Shown piece after piece: positions 19,466 to 27,461 of a stretch of 64,000 nt of DNA. A program made the translations under genes and the position numbers. The DNA lies in NCBI RefSeq assembly GCF_017168335.1, contig NZ_JABFAU010000011.1, forward strand, positions 233,063 to 297,062. The letters are read 5' to 3'. Source of the stretch: Rhodococcus sp. KRD162. GTDB taxonomy: Bacteria; Actinomycetota; Actinomycetes; Mycobacteriales; Mycobacteriaceae. Below the pieces are notes generated by a model. That model made no database searches and was not told the DNA's origin. It was given only the letters and a program-made list of their open reading frames with translations. Each line of letters begins with the position of its first letter. Within the stretch, counting starts at the first letter, position 1.

Positions 19466-20563
19466 GTGCTGTCCCGGCCGCCGCTAAAAGGTACCGCAGG
19501 CTCGTCACGTGCTCCGCGTGAGACCGTCCCGCGCACCGCGCTCTCGGAGAGGAACATCATCGACGACCCCGGCACCGAATCGGCCGCAGACATCGAACGC
19601 ACCGTTGCACAGGTCGGCGAATTCGATGTGATCGCCCGCGCCGTCGCGGGCCGTGTGCAACCGCCCTCGACCATCCTCGGGCCAGGCGACGACGCGGCCA
19701 TCGTCGCCGCCGCCGACGGCCGAATCGCGGCATCGACCGATATGTTGGTGCATGGCAGGCATTTTCGGCTCGATTGGTCCAGTCCGGTTCAGATCGGCCG
19801 GAAGGCGATTGCGCAGAATGGTGCGGACATCGCTGCGATGGGTGCGCAATGCTCGGGGTTTCTCGTCTCGCTCGGGTGCCCGGCCGACACCCCGGTGAGT
19901 GTGATCGACGGGATCAACGAGGGGATGTGGCTCGAGGCCGCAGCCGCCGGATCGGCCGTTGTCGGTGGTGACCTCGTGCAATCCTCGGATCTGGTGATTT
20001 CGATCACCGCGCTCGGCGACCTCCAGGGCAGGGCTCCTGTGCTCCGCTCGGGTGCGCGGGTCGGTGATCTGATCGCGTACGCGGGTCGGCTGGGGTGGTC
20101 CGCTGCCGGACTGGCGTTGCTGCTCGCCGGCCGAGTCCGCACCGGCCACGATCTGGTTCTGGACGCACATCGAGTGCCGGCACCGCCGTACCGTGCCGGT
20201 GTGGAGGCAGCCGAGGCAGGCGCGCACTCGCTCACCGACGTCTCCGACGGTTTGTGCTCCGATCTCGGGCACATCGCCGTTGCGTCGGGGGTCGGAATGG
20301 TCATCGACCCCGAGCGATTGGTTGTGCCACCCGAACTGCACTCGGCAGCAACCGAATTGGGAGTCGATCCGGTGGACTGGATACTGACCGGGGGAGAGGA
20401 TCACGCTCTGGTGGGCACGTTCGACGGGCTCGGCACCATCCCGCAGGGGTGGACGGTCATCGGCCGCGTCGAGGACCGCGACGGTGGGCAGGCGAGGCCG
20501 GTGACCGTCGAGGGACGCATCGGATCGGGCAGAACGGGATGGACGAGCTTCGAGAGCACATGA
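19466..20563 (+). CDS. thiL: Thiamine-monophosphate kinase
   Basis: Phosphorylates thiamine monophosphate to thiamine pyrophosphate. The conserved fold runs from VGEFDVIARAVAG to the end, with GPGDDAAIVAAADGRIAASTDMLVHGRHF (the Mg-ATP binding aspartates), AIAQNGADIAAMGA, VVGGDLVQSSDL, LTDVSDGLCSDLGHIA and ILTGGEDHALVGTF. The start is uncertain: the only standard in-frame start is GTG 19466, which adds about 40 poorly conserved residues and lacks a ribosome binding site. GGAGAGGAAC lies before ATC-ATC at about 19558. Total 365 residues from GTG. Confidence 0.92.
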   Translation: MLSRPPLKGTAGSSRAPRETVPRTALSERNIIDDPGTESAADIERTVAQVGEFDVIARAVAGRVQPPSTILGPGDDAAIVAAADGRIAASTDMLVHGRHFRLDWSSPVQIGRKAIAQNGADIAAMGAQCSGFLVSLGCPADTPVSVIDGINEGMWLEAAAAGSAVVGGDLVQSSDLVISITALGDLQGRAPVLRSGARVGDLIAYAGRLGWSAAGLALLLAGRVRTGHDLVLDAHRVPAPPYRAGVEAAEAGAHSLTDVSDGLCSDLGHIAVASGVGMVIDPERLVVPPELHSAATELGVDPVDWILTGGEDHALVGTFDGLGTIPQGWTVIGRVEDRDGGQARPVTVEGRIGSGRTGWTSFEST

Positions 20564-20589
20564 GCGTGCTCGGGTTCGATCGACTCGGC

Positions 20590-20595
20590 TAAGTT
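20590..20595 (+). promoter_or_regulatory. Putative -10 element for a leaderless mRNA
   Basis: TAAGTT is followed by six bases and the ATG at 20602, without a Shine-Dalgarno. Same geometry as upstream of pyc and coaD. Confidence 0.45.
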
Positions 20596-20601
20596 GCAGA
20601 G

Positions 20602-21126
20602 ATGGCTATCTACGCACTCGGTGATCGCGAACCGGACATCCATCCCGACGCCTATGTCCATCCCGACGCGGTGGTGATCGGCGCGGTGACACTGGCGGCA
20701 GGCTCCTCGGTGTGGCCCACAGCGGTTCTGCGGGCAGATTACGGCACCATTTCCATCGGCGCGGGTACCAACGTTCAGGACGGCACGGTGGTGCACTGCA
20801 CGCCGATCGATGCGACGGTGATCGGAGCGGGATGCGTGCTGGGCCACAACGCGCATGTCGAGGGTGCGACGATCGGCGACCACTGTCTGATCGCATCGGG
20901 CTCGGTCGTGCTCAACGGCTCGAAGATCGGTTCCGGCTCGATAGTCGGGGCGGGCGCGGTGGTGCCGTTCCGGTTCGTCGTCCCCGAACGATCCATGGCG
21001 TTGGGAGTGCCCGCGAAAATTCGGGAGGGATATCAGGTGCCCGAAGGGCATGTGGACGTCAATGTGCAGATGTACTCGGCCAACGCTGCGTACTACCGCG
21101 ACGCGCTGCGGCGGATCGACCGGTGA
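20602..21126 (+). CDS. Gamma-carbonic-anhydrase-like hexapeptide-repeat protein
   Basis: A 174-residue left-handed beta-helix protein built of hexapeptide repeats ([20 protein letters not shown] onward). Candidate zinc histidines are present in VVHCTP and in GHNAHVEG, as in the YrdA/PaaY/CaiE group of the gamma-carbonic-anhydrase superfamily. Whether it is an active carbonic anhydrase is not known. The stop overlaps the ung start by four bases. Confidence 0.88.
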   Translation: MAIYALGDREPDIHPDAYVHPDAVVIGAVTLAAGSSVWPTAVLRADYGTISIGAGTNVQDGTVVHCTPIDATVIGAGCVLGHNAHVEGATIGDHCLIASGSVVLNGSKIGSGSIVGAGAVVPFRFVVPERSMALGVPAKIREGYQVPEGHVDVNVQMYSANAAYYRDALRRIDR

Positions 21127-21815
21127 CGGCCCGGCCACTTGCCGAGAGTGTCGAGGCGGGATGGGCGCGTGCTCTTGCGCCTGTCGAGTCGAATATTGCT
21201 GCCATGGGCGACTTTCTGCGAGCCGAACTCGCGGCCGGTCGGCATTACCTGCCCGCGGGCGAGAACGTGCTGCGTGCGTTCGGTCACCCGTTCGATCGAG
21301 TTCGCGTCCTCATCGTCGGTCAGGATCCCTATCCGACGCCGGGGCATGCAGTGGGGCTGAGCTTTTCCGTTGCACCAGACGTCACGCCGGTACCGCGCAG
21401 CCTGAGCAATATCTTCAAGGAATACTCGGCGGACCTCGGACTGCCCACGCCGAGCACCGGTGACCTCACACCCTGGGCCGACCGAGGTGTGATGTTGCTC
21501 AACAGGGTTCTCACCGTCGAACCGGGACAGGCAGCTTCCCATCGGAAGAAGGGATGGGAAGCGGTGACCGAGCACGCAATTCGCGCACTGGTGGCCCGGG
21601 CCGGCGATCCCGACGAGCCCGGACTGGTGGCGGTTTTGTGGGGCCGCGACGCGGCGACACTCAAGCCGATGCTCGGATCGGTGCCGTGTATCGAATCTGC
21701 GCACCCGTCACCGCTGTCCGCCTCCCGCGGGTTCTTCGGGTCCAAGCCGTTCAGCCGAGTCAACCAATTGTTGGTCGAGGGCGGAGACGAACCGATCGAC
21801 TGGACGCTGCCGTGA
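21123..21815 (+). CDS. ung: Uracil-DNA glycosylase
   Basis: Removes uracil from DNA. The 230-residue product has the water-activating loop [18 protein letters not shown] with D68, the [19 protein letters not shown] segment, and the DNA-intercalating [11 protein letters not shown] near the C-terminus. It begins GTG with TGA of the upstream gene overlapping (GTGA), indicating translational coupling; the frame itself stays open farther upstream. Length matches the 227-residue M. tuberculosis enzyme. It converges on the enoyl-CoA hydratase gene. Confidence 0.95.
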   Translation: MTARPLAESVEAGWARALAPVESNIAAMGDFLRAELAAGRHYLPAGENVLRAFGHPFDRVRVLIVGQDPYPTPGHAVGLSFSVAPDVTPVPRSLSNIFKEYSADLGLPTPSTGDLTPWADRGVMLLNRVLTVEPGQAASHRKKGWEAVTEHAIRALVARAGDPDEPGLVAVLWGRDAATLKPMLGSVPCIESAHPSPLSASRGFFGSKPFSRVNQLLVEGGDEPIDWTLP

Positions 21816-21820
21816 TCGGT

Positions 21821-22615
21821 TCAGGAGAAATCGGGGCGACGCTTCTCGACGAACGCGTCGACGCCCTCACGACCTTCCGGTGAGGCCGCGGCCGCCGAGA
21901 CAGAGGCAGATTCGGCATCCAATTGCTCTGCCAGGGTTGCAGATTCGGAGGCCTGGAGCAGTTTCTTGATTCCCTGGTATGCCGACGTGGGCCCGACCGC
22001 GAGGGTCCGAGCGAGGCGCTCGGCCTCACTGTCGACGTGGTCGTCGCCGACCAATCGGCTGAGAATTCCGAGACGAACCGCTTCTTCACCATTGATGGTC
22101 GAGTCGTTGAGCAACATTTCCATCGCGCGGCCCGAGCCGACGATCCGCGGCAGCGTCCACGACATCGCACCGTCCGGGGTGAAACCGATCGATGGATACG
22201 CAGGCCTGAGTTTGGTGGACGGTCCGCCGATGGCGATGTCGGTGAGGCAGACCAGGCTCATACCGGCCCCGGCGGCCCAGCCGTGCACACCCGCCACGAT
22301 CGGGACCGTCACGGCTGCGAGTTCGCGGACGAAGGCATGGAACGTATCGGCGACCGAACGGACGAAAGCACCGCGATCGGCTGCGTCGGCGAAATCGCGC
22401 ACGTTGCCGCCTGCGCAGAAATTGGTGCCCCGACCGATGAGTAGAACGCTCCCGATCGCGATCTCACCGGCGTTGACGGAGCGCAGGGTCGAGGTGCCTT
22501 CTTCGATGCCCTCGAGGTCGAGCGAGGCACCGCCTGCCTCCGTGGCGACGACGATGCGTAGCACGCCGTCCTCGATGCTGACCTTGCTGGATATGTCGGC
22601 TTCGGAATAACTCAC
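21821..22615 (-). CDS. Enoyl-CoA hydratase/isomerase family protein
   Basis: Crotonase-fold enzyme of 264 residues, likely acting on acyl-CoA esters in fatty acid or related catabolism. The oxyanion-hole segments are GRGTNFCAGGNVRDF and VHGWAAGAGMSLVCLTDIAIG; the usual second acidic residue (E in hydratases) appears replaced in YPSIGFTPDGAMSWTLPRIVG, which resembles isomerase-type members, so the exact reaction is uncertain. GTG 22615 (VSYSEADISSK) is chosen because TAGAGT lies seven bases upstream and residues before it look non-coding. Expressed alone, facing ung. Confidence 0.85.
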   Translation of the reverse strand: MSYSEADISSKVSIEDGVLRIVVATEAGGASLDLEGIEEGTSTLRSVNAGEIAIGSVLLIGRGTNFCAGGNVRDFADAADRGAFVRSVADTFHAFVRELAAVTVPIVAGVHGWAAGAGMSLVCLTDIAIGGPSTKLRPAYPSIGFTPDGAMSWTLPRIVGSGRAMEMLLNDSTINGEEAVRLGILSRLVGDDHVDSEAERLARTLAVGPTSAYQGIKKLLQASESATLAEQLDAESASVSAAAASPEGREGVDAFVEKRRPDFS

Positions 22616-22622
22616 GTTGTGC

Positions 22623-22628
22623 ACTCTA
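22623..22628 (-). promoter_or_regulatory. Putative -10 element for leaderless enoyl-CoA hydratase mRNA
   Basis: On the minus strand TAGAGT is followed by seven bases and the GTG start, with no ribosome binding site. Confidence 0.4.
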
Positions 22629-22660
22629 ATGGACGTCCAACTGTTCGGGCGCACCGACGA

Positions 22661-22698
22661 CTGTGCCCCACCTCCCGATGCTGGGGGGCAGGGCACAG
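22661..22698 (-). terminator. Probable terminator downstream of rpmB
   Basis: Eight-bp arms CTGTGCCC (22661-22668) and GGGCACAG (22691-22698) enclose a region that can pair further through its C-rich and G-rich halves. It lies 50 bases after the rpmB stop. Confidence 0.6.
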
Positions 22699-22748
22699 TT
22701 CTCGCACGCGATGGAGGCCGTGGAGGAAATCGAAGAGCGAGGCCGAAA

Positions 22749-22940
22749 TCAGCCCCGGACCACCTTGCCTGCCTTCAAACAGGAGGTGCACACGTTCATG
22801 CGCTTGGAGTTACCAGGCGCAACCTGAGCGTGAACGGTCTGGATATTCGGGTTCCAACGACGGTTGGTCCGTCGGTGCGAGTGCGAGACCGACTTACCGA
22901 AGCCGGGCCCCTTGGCGCATACGTCGCAGACGGCAGCCAT
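22749..22940 (-). CDS. rpmB: Ribosomal protein bL28, zinc-binding form
   Basis: A 63-residue large-subunit protein starting MAAVCDVCAKGPGFGKSVSHSHRRTNRRW. It has both cysteine pairs (C5/C8 and C51/C54), the zinc-binding C+ type. In actinobacteria C+ and cysteine-free paralogues can be exchanged during zinc limitation. AAGGAG is about nine bases before the ATG. Gene position beside the DAK2 gene corresponds to the rpmB copy near recG in M. tuberculosis. Confidence 0.95.
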   Translation of the reverse strand: MAAVCDVCAKGPGFGKSVSHSHRRTNRRWNPNIQTVHAQVAPGNSKRMNVCTSCLKAGKVVRG

Positions 22941-23385
22941 AGTCGCGAACTCCTTGATAGATGTTGATCGATACTTGTGGTCGAAGACATCGAGACGAAC
23001 TACGAGCAGATGCAAGGATTGCAATGCATGAAGATCGCCTCGAGGCAACCCTGCAAGAATAGCGGCGTCGCACGTAATCACCAAACCGCCACCGCACACG
23101 CGTTCGCGCGGTCCTGGACAGCATGCCGAACAATACTGCCCGAGCACGCCGTTGAGCAGTTGATTCTCCGGGGACGCCGTCGCAACGGTGCGTGCGACTC
23201 CGCCGCCTCGGTTCATCGGAGGTCGATCGTCCGGTCCGCCCCTGCCCGGCTCTTGCCAGCCCTCCCTGTACCGACCGGTCGTCGCCGAGCGGCGAAGTCC
23301 CGGCCGACACCACTAAGCTTCGGGCACTGTCCGCGAGCGGTTGCGGACGTCATATCGGCACGCGATACGGGGGAGGCTGCTCCAG
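22941..23385. other. Intergenic region between rpmB and the DAK2 gene
   Basis: A 445-bp divergent gap. I see no convincing small gene, RNA or repeat. It must carry the rpmB promoter (the first 120 bases beside rpmB are less GC-rich) and the promoter of the DAK2-recG unit, but no confident hexamers could be assigned. Confidence 0.5.
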
Positions 23386-25062
23386 GTGGTCGACGTTCTC
23401 GAATCGATCGATTCGGCTGCCCTGCGACAGTGGGCCTATCGATGCGTCGACTCCTTGACTGCACGGTGCGAGGAGATCGACGCACTCAACGTCTTCCCGA
23501 TTCCCGACTCCGACACCGGCACCAATCTGATGTTCACCTTCCGGGCCGCGGTGGAGTCGATGCGCGCGGCCGGTCCGGCTGCTGACACCGGCGCAGTCGG
23601 TCGGGCACTGGCCGTCGGGGCGGTCGCGGGCGCACGAGGTAATTCCGGAGTGATCGTGTCCCAGTTGCTGCGCGCGGTTGCCGAGGCCGCTGCGGACGGC
23701 CCGCTGGACACGGTGTCGATCCAGGCCATGTTGCGGCGTGCCACGGTGCTGGTGTCGGGTGCGGTCAGCGTTCCCGCCGAGGGAACGATGCTCACCGTTC
23801 TCGCAGCCGCGGATCGTGACGCCTCGGCACACGACGCCAATGTGAGCCTCCCGACACTGGTGGTCGACATCGCCGAGGCCACCGCGCGTGCCCTCGACAG
23901 TACGACGGATCAACTCGCCGAACTCCGCGAGGCCGGGGTGGTCGACGCCGGAGCCCTCGGACTCTCGGTCGTCTTCGATGCACTGGTGGAAGTGGTGACC
24001 GGCCGCACCCCGCCGCGCAGGCGCTACCGTCGCCCACACGAGCACGAACGATCGCTCGGCGGTGCCGCGTCGAGCGCCGCGAAGCAGGGCGGCGCACCCG
24101 AAGTGGTGCAGGTGTTTGCGCCAGGACGACCCCTCGGTTACGAGGTGGTCTACATCGTCCACGACATCGACGATGCGCAGGCGAGCTCCCTTCGCGCAGC
24201 TCTGTCCGATCTCGGCGATTCGGTCGTGGTCGCCGGTGACGGATCCGGGGCGTGGTCGGCCCATGTGCATACCACCGATCCAGGCGGTGCGGTCGAAAGC
24301 GGCATCGCCATCGGTGCCGTGCGTGGGGTGCGAATCTCGTGCTTCGGTCTGGCCGAGATCGCGACAGGCGCAGGTCCGAAGGCCGACGACGGAGACACCG
24401 TGTCGGTGGGCCGAGATATTTTGGCGCTGGTGGCAGGCGACGGTGCCGCGGATCTCTACGTTCAGGAAGGCGCGACGGTGGTGCGGTGCGATGAGCCGAT
24501 CGACTCCTCGGTGCTGCATCGCGCGATCGTCGGGATGAAGCATCGCGAGGTGTTGGTGTTGCCGAACGGGGCGTTGTCCGCGCACGACCTGGTTGCCGTG
24601 GGTGCCGCGGCCCGAGCGGACGGCAAGGATGTGGTGATGCTGCCGTGCTCGGCGATGGTGCAGGGGTTGGCCGCGCTGGCGGTGCACGACGCTGCACGAG
24701 CCGCCGTCGACGATGCCTTCACGATGTCCGAGGCAGCAGCAGGCACGAGGTGGGGATCACTGCGGATCGCGCAGCAGCGATCGCTCACGTGGGTGGGCAC
24801 CTGCGAGCCAGGGGACAGTATCGGTCTGGCCGGGCAGGAGGTGGTGATCGTCTCCGCTCGCCCGCTCGATGCCGGGTGCCGACTGCTCGACCAGCTTCTG
24901 GCCACCGGCGGAGAGATGGTCACAGTGCTCGTCGGGGCTCAGGCGTCGGAGAACTTCGGTGCCCAGCTGGCGGAATACGTGACGGGTGCGCATCCGGGAG
25001 TCGACGTGGTGGTCTACGCCGGTGGGCAACCGGGGGATCTCGTGCAATTCGGAGTGGAATAG
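23386..25062 (+). CDS. DAK2 domain protein, FakA/YloV-like
   Basis: A 558-residue protein with an N-terminal DhaL-type kinase domain, marked by NVFPIPDSDTGTNLMFTFRAA (Mg-ATP aspartates) and ARGNSGVIVSQLLRA, and C-terminal domains resembling those of FakA. In Firmicutes FakA phosphorylates fatty acids carried by FakB/DegV proteins; the actinobacterial role is not established. GTG 23386 is preferred because GGGGGAGG sits nine bases upstream; a TTG at 23341 in the same frame is unlikely. recG follows after 12 bases, so they are cotranscribed, as Rv2974c-recG are. Confidence 0.88.
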   Translation: MVDVLESIDSAALRQWAYRCVDSLTARCEEIDALNVFPIPDSDTGTNLMFTFRAAVESMRAAGPAADTGAVGRALAVGAVAGARGNSGVIVSQLLRAVAEAAADGPLDTVSIQAMLRRATVLVSGAVSVPAEGTMLTVLAAADRDASAHDANVSLPTLVVDIAEATARALDSTTDQLAELREAGVVDAGALGLSVVFDALVEVVTGRTPPRRRYRRPHEHERSLGGAASSAAKQGGAPEVVQVFAPGRPLGYEVVYIVHDIDDAQASSLRAALSDLGDSVVVAGDGSGAWSAHVHTTDPGGAVESGIAIGAVRGVRISCFGLAEIATGAGPKADDGDTVSVGRDILALVAGDGAADLYVQEGATVVRCDEPIDSSVLHRAIVGMKHREVLVLPNGALSAHDLVAVGAAARADGKDVVMLPCSAMVQGLAALAVHDAARAAVDDAFTMSEAAAGTRWGSLRIAQQRSLTWVGTCEPGDSIGLAGQEVVIVSARPLDAGCRLLDQLLATGGEMVTVLVGAQASENFGAQLAEYVTGAHPGVDVVVYAGGQPGDLVQFGVE

Positions 25063-25074
25063 GGAATTTCGGCT

Positions 25075-27351
25075 ATGGCAACGCTGGTGGATCGGCTAGA
25101 GGACGTCCTCGGAGCCACGGCGGCGATCCCGCTCGCGGACACGTTCGGTATCAGTACCGTCGAGGATCTGCTGCGGCACTACCCGCACCGGTACATGACG
25201 CAGGGCTCCGAACTCGGCGAGAAGGAGCCGCCCGAGGGGGAGCACATCACCATCGTCGCCACGGTGGAGTCCGCGACCCTGCGTTCGATGAAGAATCGCA
25301 ACGGTCAATTCCTCGCGGTGACCCTCGCCGCCGACGGACAACGGATCGAGGCCACGTTCTTCAGCCCGCACAAGCTCAAACACGTCGTCGTGCCCGGCCG
25401 CCGGGGAATGTTCTCCGGCAAGGTGAAGTACTTCGGTAAACGGTGGAATCTGACGCACCCCAGCTATGTGATTCTGGGCGGCGACGACAACGACGGTGCC
25501 GTCGTACCGGCAGGGCGGATCGTCGGGGCCGGTGCGCTGGCGGGCCTGGCCCGCGGTGCGGTCGACGCCTCCGGGTCCGTCGACATGTCGGTGTTCGACA
25601 GCGCGTTCGTGCCTATCTACCCGGCCACGAAGGACGTCGAGAGCTGGACGTTCATGCGCTGTGTGAAGCAGGTCCTCGACCAACTGGAGGACGTGCGCGA
25701 CGCCCTGCCCGAGTCGGTACGCCGCGAACGTGGCCTCGTCGACATCGACACCGCGCTGCGGTCGATCCATTTTCCCGGCAGCGTGCAGGACAAGGACTCT
25801 GCCCGCGAGCGGCTCAAGTTCGACGAGGCACTGGCCGTTCAACTCGTCCTCGCCGACCGTCGACGCGATGCGTCCACACGGTCGGCCTGGCGGTGCCCAC
25901 CGATCACCGACGGAATTGCAGCCGAGTTCGATCGTCGGTTGCCCTTCGAGTTGACCGCCGGTCAGCACGAAGTTGCCGCCGAGATCGCCAACGATCTGTC
26001 GGCACCGCATCCGATGTCGCGCTTGTTGCAGGGCGAGGTCGGCTCGGGTAAGACGATCGTGGCCTTGCGGGCGATGCTGCAGGTCATCGACGCGGGCCAT
26101 CAATGTGCGCTGTTGGCACCCACGGAGGTGCTGGCATCCCAGCACGCACGGTCGATTCGCGCGATGCTCGGGTCGCTCGCTGCCGGTGGCGAACTCGGAT
26201 CGCACGAGCTGGCGACCAAAGTCGCTCTGTTGACCGGGTCGATGTCCACCGCGGCCAAGAGATCCGCGTTGCTCGAGGCCGTGACCGGCGACGCCGGAAT
26301 CGTGATCGGTACTCACGCGCTCATCGAGGATCGCGTGGAGTTCTTCGATCTCGCCATGGTCGTCGTGGACGAGCAGCATCGGTTCGGCGTGGAGCAACGA
26401 GATGCGTTGCGGGCGAAGGCGCGTGAGAACACCAGTCCGCATCTGCTGGTGATGACGGCAACACCGATCCCGCGCACCATCGCGATGTCCACGCTCGGCG
26501 ATCTCGAAACCTCGGTGCTGACCGAACTACCGCGCGGCCGATCGCCCATCATCAGCAACGTGGTCCCGGCCAGAACCAAACCGGCGTGGGTGGACAGAGC
26601 GTGGCAGCGAATTCGTGAGGAAGTGTCGGCCGGACGGCAGGCCTACGTAGTGTGCTCACGCATCGGCGACGACGAGGACGCAGAGACCGGAAAGAAGAAC
26701 AGTTCGGGAAAGAAGGGCGCGACATCGGAGGACGGCCCGGAGACCACGGCCGCACTCGACCTGTACGAGACACTCTCCGCCGGTCCGATGCACGATCTGC
26801 GAGTGGGGCTGTTGCACGGACGGCTGCCCGGGGACGACAAGGACATCACGATGTCGGAGTTCAACTCGGGTGAGATCGACGTCCTCGTCTGTACGACGGT
26901 GGTCGAAGTGGGAGTCGATGTTCCCAATGCCACGGTCATGGTGATCATGGACGCCGACCGATTCGGCGTGAGCCAATTGCACCAGTTGCGAGGCCGGATC
27001 GGCCGGGGCGGGCACCAGGGGCTGTGCATCATGATCAGCTATCTCAGTCCTGTGGGCGGCTCCTTCGCCCGGCTCGAGGCGGTGGCCGCCACCAACGACG
27101 GCTTCGAGCTGGCCAAGTTGGATCTCGCCACCCGCCGAGAGGGTGACGTTCTCGGGGCCGCGCAGTCCGGCACGGTCTCCGGCCTTCGGCTGCTTTCGTT
27201 CATCGACGACGAGGAGATCATCGCCGATGCGCACGACTGTGCACGATCGCTGTTGGCGCAGGACCCGTCTCTGGCGAACAATCCCGGCATCGCGTCGATG
27301 ATGAAATCGGCCTGGCGATCCGATCGGGTGGACTATTTGCAGAAGTCCTGA
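25075..27351 (+). CDS. recG: ATP-dependent DNA helicase RecG
   Basis: Branch-migration helicase that rescues stalled replication forks. The 758 residues contain an N-terminal wedge/OB domain, Walker A GEVGSGKT from about residue 320, the DExH-type box VVDEQHRFGVEQR near 431, MTATPIPRTIAMS and the helicase C-terminal motifs TTVVEVGVDVPNATVMVI and QLHQLRGRIGRG. A Lys/Ser-rich insertion (about 535-560) resembles those of actinobacterial RecG. Start ATG lies 12 bases after the DAK2 stop. Confidence 0.96.
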   Translation: MATLVDRLEDVLGATAAIPLADTFGISTVEDLLRHYPHRYMTQGSELGEKEPPEGEHITIVATVESATLRSMKNRNGQFLAVTLAADGQRIEATFFSPHKLKHVVVPGRRGMFSGKVKYFGKRWNLTHPSYVILGGDDNDGAVVPAGRIVGAGALAGLARGAVDASGSVDMSVFDSAFVPIYPATKDVESWTFMRCVKQVLDQLEDVRDALPESVRRERGLVDIDTALRSIHFPGSVQDKDSARERLKFDEALAVQLVLADRRRDASTRSAWRCPPITDGIAAEFDRRLPFELTAGQHEVAAEIANDLSAPHPMSRLLQGEVGSGKTIVALRAMLQVIDAGHQCALLAPTEVLASQHARSIRAMLGSLAAGGELGSHELATKVALLTGSMSTAAKRSALLEAVTGDAGIVIGTHALIEDRVEFFDLAMVVVDEQHRFGVEQRDALRAKARENTSPHLLVMTATPIPRTIAMSTLGDLETSVLTELPRGRSPIISNVVPARTKPAWVDRAWQRIREEVSAGRQAYVVCSRIGDDEDAETGKKNSSGKKGATSEDGPETTAALDLYETLSAGPMHDLRVGLLHGRLPGDDKDITMSEFNSGEIDVLVCTTVVEVGVDVPNATVMVIMDADRFGVSQLHQLRGRIGRGGHQGLCIMISYLSPVGGSFARLEAVAATNDGFELAKLDLATRREGDVLGAAQSGTVSGLRLLSFIDDEEIIADAHDCARSLLAQDPSLANNPGIASMMKSAWRSDRVDYLQKS

Positions 27352-27449
27352 ACGGCCGCGTCGACGCACTGCACCGTTTCAGTCGGCGAATTCGAGCAAA
27401 TTGTCCCGCATCGTGGGATCAGTTCGCCTCGGAGGCGCACGCTGCCAGG

Positions 27450-27455
27450 TAGGTT
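27450..27455 (+). promoter_or_regulatory. Putative -10 element for leaderless pyc mRNA
   Basis: TAGGTT, six bases (GAGCCA), then ATG 27462. No Shine-Dalgarno. The 110-bp gap after recG makes an independent promoter likely. Confidence 0.5.
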
Positions 27456-27461
27456 GAGCCA

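Noticed and set aside
23341..23385. TTG start for the DAK2 gene
   Set aside because: GTG 23386 has a strong GGGGGAGG at proper spacing and begins the conserved region.
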